A DNA stretch of 64,000 bases from Trebouxia sp. TZW2008 (Eukaryota > Chlorophyta > Trebouxiophyceae > Trebouxiales > Trebouxiaceae). A program made the translations under genes and the position numbers. Below the pieces are notes generated by a model, which ran no database searches, had not been told where the DNA came from, and was given only the letters and a program-made list of their open reading frames with translations. The stretch is from contig BDIU01000107.1 of assembly GCA_002118135.1 (NCBI GenBank), positions 16,668 to 80,667 of the forward strand. The letters are read 5' to 3'. Positions within the stretch are counted from its first letter, which is position 1. Each line of letters begins with the position of its first letter. Positions 57,364-64,000 of this stretch are shown here, piece after piece.

Positions 57364-57886
57364 ATGCCCCCGAAAAACTTGTCACTGCAGATTTCTGACC
57401 AACGATTAGCTATGCCGACTGTAGCGAGCACCTACAGTCCTAGACTCGGTGGTATCGTTTACAATTTGGTTAAGGTGCCAGCTTCCGACGCAGCTGGAAG
57501 CGCAGGTGTGATAGTCAATACATTCTCGCCTTCTTTTGGCACTGTTGCAAAAGGCATAACAAGCACCGATACAGTCTCGTCAAGCATGGCTCAGATTCCT
57601 GTTGATTGGAATGCGACCGTTGGAGTGGCAGCTATTTTGAACAAGCGTTCAAACCTGATGCACATGTTCCTTCTGATTGGTTATCTACCAGTGGTGTCAC
57701 ATAGATCTTAAACGAACCTACCTCATTGCAAGGCCCACCCGGAATTCAAGGCCCACCAGGAAGCCCTGGCCCGAAGGGCGACCCCGGACCTCAGGGAATA
57801 ATCGGCGCGACAGGAATCCAGGGTCCGCCAGGCAGCCCTGGCCAACAAGGAACTCAAGGCCTGGTTGGATCGACGGGAAGCCAAGG
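57364..57886 (+). pseudogene. Collagen-like structural gene, 5' part, interrupted by a retrotransposon
   Basis: ATG 57364 opens a frame with a beta-rich domain (STYSPRLGGIVYNLVKVPAS). Near 57615-57640 the coding-like signal shifts to another frame (YFEQAFKPDAHVPSDWL), which meets TAG at 57702-57704. It then enters a collagen-like run of 17 Gly-X-Y triplets up to the insertion point at 57886. The gene continues at 63534. Collagen-like proteins occur in many algal DNA viruses as virion or fibre components. Three kinds of damage (frameshift, nonsense, insertion) mark it as dead. Confidence 0.65.
57882..57886. repeat. Target-site duplication, left copy
   Basis: CAAGG directly before the 5' LTR; identical to 63529-63533. 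Confidence 0.9.
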
Positions 57887-57971
57887 TGTAACAGTTTGCA
57901 GTCCAACATGGTAATGCACTACAGCGCATGCCACTGGATGTGGTAATGCGGGGAAGAGGAATGCCGCCTAC
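57887..57971 (+). repeat. 5' LTR remnant
   Basis: 85 bp matching the first 85 bp of the 3' LTR with 7 differences. The remaining 78 bp expected from the 3' LTR is absent. Instead a second copy of GAAATGCCGCCTAC (57973-57986) follows, so the U5 side was lost or replaced, perhaps by recombination at this short repeat. A TGGTCTCGGCGC at 57990 could be a primer binding site. Confidence 0.8.
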
Positions 57972-58031
57972 AGAAATGCCGCCTACCTTTGGTCTCGGCG
58001 CTAGGTCGATCTTCGCTTCCGCTGCGTGAAT

Positions 58032-59150
58032 ATGAATGACGAGAATGCACCTCAGGGCGAGCAATCTGCTCAGCCTCAGGTGGTCGCGGTTGCTGACCCT
58101 GCAAAGTTTGAGCTGATTAGGAAGCAGAACGCTGATTTCCGTGACTTGCTCGGCAAGTCCAAGTTTGATACGTTTGATGGCACGGACCTTAAGAAGTACT
58201 CACATGTCGAGTTCTTCAAAAACATAGACATGTACTGCACTGGAGAGGACGACGGCATCAAGGCTCACATGGCCGTTTGGATGACCAAAGGACAGCCTCG
58301 TGAGGTGCTGCGAAAGCTGTATGGCTCCAATCCTGGTGTTAGCTATGCTGAATGCAAGCAGGCCATAGAACGCCTGTACTTGTACGACAACCCCGCTATG
58401 GAGTCGACTGCCATCATGGAAAAGGGCTTCAAGCAGGGCAGGATGTCGATTGTGGACTATGTCAGGAAAGCCATGGCACACCTTGACGAGATGGTCTCGA
58501 CGGACGATGGAACTAAGCAGGACCACCTGCTTAGTGGGTTGAATAGTGAGGCATTTGGCCAGGAGGTCGTTGTTTGCCCCAACACCTCTGATCACAAGCA
58601 CCCTGATGTCAGTTCTCTGGCAACGCACATGATTGAGATTGCTCAATTGCATGCCACCATAGCTCAGGAAGACCCTATGGGGTCGAGCTCAAGGCAAGGG
58701 ACAAGTGGTTCGGGCTCTGGGGGTTCTGGAAAGGGCAAAGGCGAAGGCAACGGTAAGGGTAAGCTGTCTGCCAAAGGTGGCGTCAGCAAGCCCAAGCCTG
58801 AGCATGCCCCAGCTCTGAACCCAGCCCAGCGTGCAAAGCTGCTCAAGGAGGGCAAGTGCTTTGCATGTTTCCAAAAGGGCCACACTCAGCGGAGTCCTGA
58901 GTGCCCCAGGCACCCAAGCAACAAGGGGAAGGGCTTGGCATCTGATTTGGCTGCTATGGACATAGAGTCAAAACTAGAATTTCAGTCAATTAGTGAGCGT
59001 TTGGCTGAATTGAACAGTGAACGGTTTGAACACTTGGAACAATTGTCTTGGACTGAGTTTGATGCGTTGCAGCATTGCTGTGGACAGCCTTTGAACTTTG
59101 ACAGTTGCTGTAAGGATGAATCTGGCAGTGATTCAAAGTGTGTTCACTAG
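58032..59150 (+). CDS. gag: Retrotransposon Gag with CCHC zinc knuckle
   Basis: ATG 58032 to TAG 59150, about 372 aa. A capsid-like helical region (MTKGQPREVL, MEKGFKQGRMSIVDYVRKAM) is followed by a Gly/Lys/Ser-rich linker and a zinc knuckle CFACFQKGHTQRSPEC. The knuckle spacing is CX2CX4HX6C, longer than the usual CX4HX4C. Coding resemblance continues in the same frame after the TAG (FLERDVAGKHIWLNAPFAHM), so the stop may be an acquired nonsense codon within a longer Gag-Pol. Confidence 0.85.
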   Translation: MNDENAPQGEQSAQPQVVAVADPAKFELIRKQNADFRDLLGKSKFDTFDGTDLKKYSHVEFFKNIDMYCTGEDDGIKAHMAVWMTKGQPREVLRKLYGSNPGVSYAECKQAIERLYLYDNPAMESTAIMEKGFKQGRMSIVDYVRKAMAHLDEMVSTDDGTKQDHLLSGLNSEAFGQEVVVCPNTSDHKHPDVSSLATHMIEIAQLHATIAQEDPMGSSSRQGTSGSGSGGSGKGKGEGNGKGKLSAKGGVSKPKPEHAPALNPAQRAKLLKEGKCFACFQKGHTQRSPECPRHPSNKGKGLASDLAAMDIESKLEFQSISERLAELNSERFEHLEQLSWTEFDALQHCCGQPLNFDSCCKDESGSDSKCVH

Positions 59151-62100
59151 AGCTCACATGGAAAGTTTCTGGAAAGAGATGTTGCGGGAAAGCACATCTG
59201 GCTCAATGCACCGTTTGCACACATGCATGCATACATCAAGCATTATTTGGACTGCAAGGGCAGGGACCCTCAGCATACTTGTGCATGCATTGTTGTGCCC
59301 AAAGGTGCTGGGCCATGGAAGCAATTGCTGACTGGCATGGAATTTTGCTGCATGAGTATGGCAAAGGTGAGTGCATGCTGTCTGCAAAAGAAGGTGCTGA
59401 GCAGGATGCATCTTGCATTGCGTGCAAGCAGGCTGTGGAGGTCTGGTATGACCCACCTCAGCCAGCAATGGTGAATGCAGTTGCAAGGCAACAAATGACA
59501 ATGCAGTTTGGATGTGCAGTGTCTGGGGTACCTGGTGTTGCTCTGTTGGATTCTGGGGCTGTGGAGCCATTCATCAGTGCGGCATACGTGCGCAAGGTAG
59601 GAATAAAGGTTGAACAGCTGAAGGCAGCTAGGTCAGTAGGCTTGCCTGATGGCAGTTCTGTCCCTGTGCTTAAGCTTGGGAGGTGCCAACTCAAGGTGAG
59701 AATTCAGCAATGGTCTAGGTCTGTCACTTGCTCAGTGGTTGATCTGACTGAGGGGTTCAGTCTGATTCTGGGTGAGACTTGGCTTGAGCAGACTCATGCC
59801 TGCATGGACTTTGGCAAACACACCTGCACCCTGAGGAAGGGTCCTAGGCGCATAACGCTTGCTTCAGGCAGCACTGCACAGAAAGCCTCTCAGGGCGACG
59901 CAGTCAGCGAGCTCCGGCTACTGTCTGCGATGCAACTCAAGCGTGCTGTCCGTGCTGGTTGCAAGTCGTTCATGGTTAGTATCAGCAAGGTCGCTGAGTA
60001 ACAGACTGGAGGTCTGCAGGACAGTGGTGACACTGGGGCTGGTGATCTAGAACCTTTGCAAGACTTTTTGGCTGCACATAAGGATGTGTTTCCTGAACAG
60101 TTGCCTGATGGATTGCCCCCGGACAGGGGTACTGGGCATACTATACCACTAGAGCCTGGCAGTAAATCCACTTTTGGTCCTTGTTAAAGGCTCAGCCCAG
60201 CTGAGAAGCGCGAGGTTGAGAGGCAGGTCAAGGAGTACCTGAAGAAGGGGTTCATTGAGAACTCTAAGTCCTCTCATGCGTCTCCTGTGATCTTTGTGGC
60301 CAAGAAGGATGGCACACTGAGGATGTGTGTGGACTATAGGGCACTCAACAGCAAAACTGTGAAGAACAAGTATCCTCTTCCCAGGATTGATGACTTGATT
60401 GATCAAGTGCAGGGCTGCTCTGTGTTCAGTTCTCTGGATTTGCAGAGTGGCTACCATCAGATCAGGATCACGGAGGAGGATGTGCCCAAGACAGCCTTCA
60501 GGACTCATGTCGGCTTGTATCAGTTCAAAGTGCTAAGTTTTGGATTGTGCAATGCTCCTGCAACATTTCATGCGGTTATGAATGAGGTGTTTGCACCATA
60601 CTTGGGCAAGTTTGTCTTTGTGTATCTAGATGACATACTGGTTTTCAGTAAGTCGCGGGAGGAGCATCGGGAGGACTTGCGGCTGGTCTTTGAGTTGCTG
60701 AGAAAGCACAAGCTATATGCTAAGCTGTCAAAATGCGACTTTGAGAAGCCTAAACTGCAGTTTCTTGGCTTTGTTATCTCAGGTGATACAGTCAAGATGG
60801 ACCCAAGGAAGACAGCTGTGGTCCGGGAGTGGCCGGTGCCACAGGATGTGGAGCAGCTGAGATCTTTCCTGGGGATGGCCAACTACTTCAGGAGGTTTGT
60901 CAAGGGCTACAGCAATCTGGTAAAGCCTCTCAATCACTTGTTGAAGAAGGATGCTGCATAGGGCTGGACGGCGGACTGCCAGGCAGCCTTTGACAAGACC
61001 AAGTATACCTTGGTCAATGTGCCAGTTTTGGCACAGCCTGATTTCAGCAAGCCCTTTGAGGTGATTGCAGATGCTTGTGGGCATGGAATTGGAGCCGTCC
61101 TGTTGCGGGATGGTCACCCGGTTGCTTTTGAGAGCAAGGTTATGGCCCTGGCTGAGCGCAATTGCCACATTGGTGAGCAGGAATTGCTTGCTCTGGTGCA
61201 TGCCATGAGGACATGGCGCTGCTATTTGGAGGGGGTGCGGTGCACTGTGGTCACTGATCATAACCCCATGACGTATTTGCAGACTCAGCTTGTGCTGTCT
61301 AGGCGTCAGGCAAGGTGGTGAGTGTATTTGCAGATGTTTGACTTCAACTGGCTGTACAAACCGGGGCGCTGCAATGTGGCGGATCCGCTCAGCAGGCTTA
61401 CATTGCTTGGTGCTTGCAAAGCTGCTGTGCTTGCTGCATTGACTGTGGTGACCAGGGGTCAGGCCAGGGCTGCAGGGGGCCTACAGCAGGGGTCAACGGG
61501 GGGGTCTAGGCAAGCTTCCAGTCAGGGTCCTGATCAGACTGGACAAGCTGGTCAAGGTGACACTGACATGACTGAGGCTGATGCTGATGGCAGTGCAGGT
61601 CAGTCAGGTGCTACTGAGGTGGAGCAGCAGGATTCTGCGTTGGATGCAGACCAGGAAATGCAGGATGCTGACCCTGGGCTTGAGGCGGCTAGAGGTGCAG
61701 GGCCTGGTGATGGATCTGGTTTCAAGGAACGGGCATGCGCAGCCTATAGAGGTGACCCCAACTTTGTCAACAGTGAATTCACTCAAGACTTGACACTGAA
61801 GGATGGCCTTTGGTTCAAGGGCAACTGTCTTGCAGTGCCTAGGGTTGGGACCCTAAGGCAAGAATGCATGGCAGAGATGCATGACACGCCTTTGAGTGGT
61901 CACATGGGTGTGGCTAAGACTCAGAAGGCTGTGAAACAGCTGTTCTGGTGGCCTACTGTGCGACAGGATGTCAAGCAATATGTGCTCACCTGTCATAGTT
62001 GCCAAAGGGCAAAGAGCAGCAACCAGAAGCAGGCAGGCTTCTTGGTGCCAATGGACATACCTGCTAGGCACTGGTCAAGTATCAGTGTGGATCTGATTAC

Positions 62101-63180
62101 TCAGCTGCCTGAGACAGTGAACGGGAACACCTGCATTGTTGTGTTCGTGGACAGGCTCAGCAAGATGGTACACTTCGTTGCTGCCCCCACCAACACTGGA
62201 GCACTGGAATGTGCAAAGCTATTCAGGCACAATGTGGTGCGCTTGCATGGACTCCCCAGGGACATTGTCTCTGATCAGGATGCAAGGTGGAAGGGCAAGT
62301 TCTGGACTGAGCTTTGCAGGCTGTGTGGCATCACTCAACAGATGAGCACTCCCTATCATACTCAGACGGATGGGCAAACAGAGCGGGCCAACAGAACTCT
62401 GGAAGAGATGCTGAGGCACTTTGTGAACCCTACTAGCAATGACTGGGATGAGCGTCTTGACGCTGCAGAGTTTGCATGTAACAATGCTTAGCACGAAAGC
62501 ATTAGGACAACTGCATTTCTGCTGAATTCGGGTCAGCAGCCATACACGCCAGCGAGCATGGGTCTTGACACAGACGCGCCGTTGACTAGGACCTTTCTGA
62601 AGGATGTGCAGAATGCGGTCAGGGAGGCAAAGCACTATCTGGAAATGGCAGCGGCAAAAGGCGTACCATGATCATGGCAAAAGGGACCTTTGAGGTTGGT
62701 CAGCAAGCCTTGCTGAGTACAAGGAATATCCGCTGGAAGGGTCACCCTAAACTCATGCCTAAGTGGATAGGTCCATTTGAGGTGGTTAAGGCAGTGGGGC
62801 CGGTGGCATATCGATTGCTAGCAAACATGCGGATACACAGGGTGTTCCATGTGTCACAACTGAAGCCATACAGGTCTTATTGCAGGGTCCAGCCACCGCC
62901 GCTTCCTATTGAGCTTGAGGATGGCTCAGAATGGTTCCAAGTGGAACGGGGTTGCATGCACAAGGATAGGAAAGTGGGCAAGAGCAGGAAACAAGTGCGT
63001 AGAAGCTATCTTGTTAAGTGGCTTGGCTATGGGGACGAGCACAACAGTTGGGAACCTGAGTCTAATCTCAATCGTGCTTGCCTACAGGAATACTGGGACT
63101 CAAAGACTCGAGTCGTGGAAGGTCCCAAGGAAGCCAAGAAGGGTGCTATGGTAGCCCCGCCTGGTGCAGGATTTCAGTGA
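59151..63180 (+). pseudogene. pol: Retrotransposon Pol (PR-RT-RH-IN-chromodomain), broken
   Basis: Protease with LLDSGA near 59546. RT with PLPRIDD, LDLQSGYHQI, the YLDD box at 60623-60634 and FLGMANYFRRF. RNase H with ADACGHGIGAVL and TDHNPMTYL. Integrase with the H-H-C-C finger (HDTPLSGHMG ... CHSC) and the catalytic regions SVDLI, VSDQDARW and TDGQTERANRTLEEM. The C-terminal chromodomain has YLVKWLGYGDEHNSWEPESN. Stops: TAA 59999, TAA 60185, TAG 60959, TGA 61319, TAG 62489. The frame shifts near 59345 and again around 62640-62690. Flanking family motifs suggest the TAGs replace Trp and the TAA at 60185 replaces Tyr. Confidence 0.93.
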
Positions 63181-63349
63181 CGTGCTGAGATGGACAGGTC
63201 AGTGCCTGATCAGCCTGACTAAGGATTTGTGAGCAGTAGCGGTGTCACCAGAGTTGACAGGTGGTTGGAATATAGCCACTGCTCCTGGCAAGGTTGCCAA
63301 TTGCTTACTCTGTATGTTACTTCTGGCCCTGTGCTTTGCGGGACGCAGA

Positions 63350-63365
63350 CTAAAAGGGGGAGTAA
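63350..63365 (+). other. Polypurine tract
   Basis: AAAAGGGGGAG lies immediately upstream of the 3' LTR, the usual position for plus-strand priming. Confidence 0.75.
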
Positions 63366-63528
63366 TGTAATCGTCTGCAGTCCTGCATGGTAATGCACTG
63401 CAGCGCATGCCACTGGATGTGGGAATGCGGGGAAGAGGAATGCCGCCTACGGCGGCTGGCGCTTACAAGGAACAATCCTGACAGTGTGATTTACACGCTA
63501 CCAAGGGAAGGGATACTAGTCCGTTACA
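63366..63528 (+). repeat. 3' LTR (163 bp)
   Basis: Starts TGTAATCG, ends TCCGTTACA, followed directly by CAAGG. The first 85 bp match the 5' LTR remnant. Confidence 0.88.
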
Positions 63529-63533
63529 CAAGG
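63529..63533. repeat. Target-site duplication, right copy
   Basis: CAAGG directly after the 3' LTR; identical to 57882-57886. Confidence 0.9.
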
Positions 63534-63882
63534 CCTGCCGGGCAGCCCTGGCCAACAAGGCATTCAAGGCCTAGTTGGAGCGACAGGAGCCAAAGGTGAC
63601 ACAGGTGCCCAAGGCAGCCAGGGCCCCATCGGTCTCACTGGTGCCACAGGAGCCACGGGAGCCCAAGGGCCTATAGGGCTCACGGGAGTCCAAGGTGACA
63701 CAGGTACCCAAGGCAGCCAAGGCCCCATCGGTCTCACTGGCGCCACAAGGGCCACAGGGGCCACAGGAGCCCAAGGGTGTAACGAATTAGCGCAAGAGCG
63801 ATACCCCAAAGTGGGTGGTGTTCAGATAACACCTTCAGTTCGATGTCGGCTACAAGACAACCTCAACGCAGTGATTGGTTGA
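63534..63882 (+). pseudogene. Collagen-like structural gene, 3' part
   Basis: Removing the element and one CAAGG brings this part into the same Gly-X-Y frame as 57726-57886. About 27 further triplets follow, with internal repeats of [12 protein letters not shown], then a short C-terminal segment ([14 protein letters not shown]) and TGA at 63880-63882. One triplet has Arg in place of Gly (GATRAT). It is separated from its 5' part by the retrotransposon. Confidence 0.75.
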
Positions 63883-64000
63883 TGATTATCTCATTGCCTA
63901 AGTATACAGTCAGCAGTCTAGATACTTCAGTAGGATTATTGATAGTGTAAAGCCTCGTGGCGTTACAGACTTCCCCCTCATAAGGAGGCTCAAGCTTCAG
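63883..64000. other. Right edge of window
   Basis: No feature is supported. The virus-like block probably continues beyond the window. Confidence 0.3.

Larger units (their letters stand above)
57887..63528 (+). mobile_element. Ty3/gypsy LTR retrotransposon of the chromovirus type, decayed
   Basis: A 5.64-kb element beginning TGTAAC and ending GTTACA, flanked by the direct repeat CAAGG (57882-57886 and 63529-63533). Order: gag with zinc knuckle, protease, reverse transcriptase, RNase H, integrase, chromodomain. This is the Ty3/gypsy order; the chromodomain places it with chromoviruses. Several stops and at least two frameshifts make this copy non-autonomous. It is inserted in the same orientation as the collagen-like gene. 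Confidence 0.95.

Noticed and set aside
59132..59150. Programmed -1 frameshift between gag and pol
   Set aside because: No clear slippery heptamer is visible, and coding resemblance continues in the gag frame past the stop, which points to decay instead.

Overview
The window is nuclear DNA of an intron-rich eukaryote, most likely a chlorophyte green alga. The evidence is a plant-type glutamate-cysteine ligase, GT..TGCAG introns in nearly every gene, a chromodomain Ty3/gypsy element, a TTTAGGG-like interstitial motif, and plastid-targeting-like N-termini. The lineage is an inference; no rRNA or organelle marker is present.

Layout: 1-7541 (+) holds the 3' part of an ERMP1-like ER M28 metallopeptidase. 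8567-9472 (-) is a small Yippee-domain gene, divergent from a thioredoxin-like gene at 9850-11179 (+). 11.2-16.2 kb has only weak gene evidence and a telomere-like palindrome. 16.2-28.2 kb is an unidentified minus-strand multi-exon gene packed with repeats. 29074-37110 (-) is a START-like (SRPBCC) protein with a very acidic C-terminal half, divergent from OTU1, a deubiquitinase, at 37423-45356 (+; nine exons join in frame to 452 aa). A 318-bp TRIM-like LTR element (45653-45970) lies between OTU1 and the convergent GSH1 gene (46682-54141, -; ten exons join in frame to 484 aa). From about 55.3 kb to the window end there is a different kind of DNA: short, overlapping, intronless ORFs and a collagen-like gene that resemble an integrated algal DNA virus or Polinton-like element. 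Its collagen-like gene is split by a decayed Ty3/gypsy chromovirus (57887-63528) flanked by a perfect 5-bp target duplication.

The most unusual property is shared by ERMP1, OTU1, GSH1 and the START-like gene, and probably the 16-28 kb gene. Introns are filled with tandem, degenerate copies of the neighbouring exon, carrying its splice acceptor and flanking intron. A single gene can have one to about ten copies of a given exon. Because the flanking intron is included, the process worked on DNA rather than on mRNA. In OTU1 and GSH1 one copy per exon fits an uninterrupted, phase-consistent model; the other copies carry stops, frameshifts or lost splice sites. A few are still open and could act as alternative exons.

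All splice sites and homology calls were made by reading the sequence; no alignment or transcript data were available.
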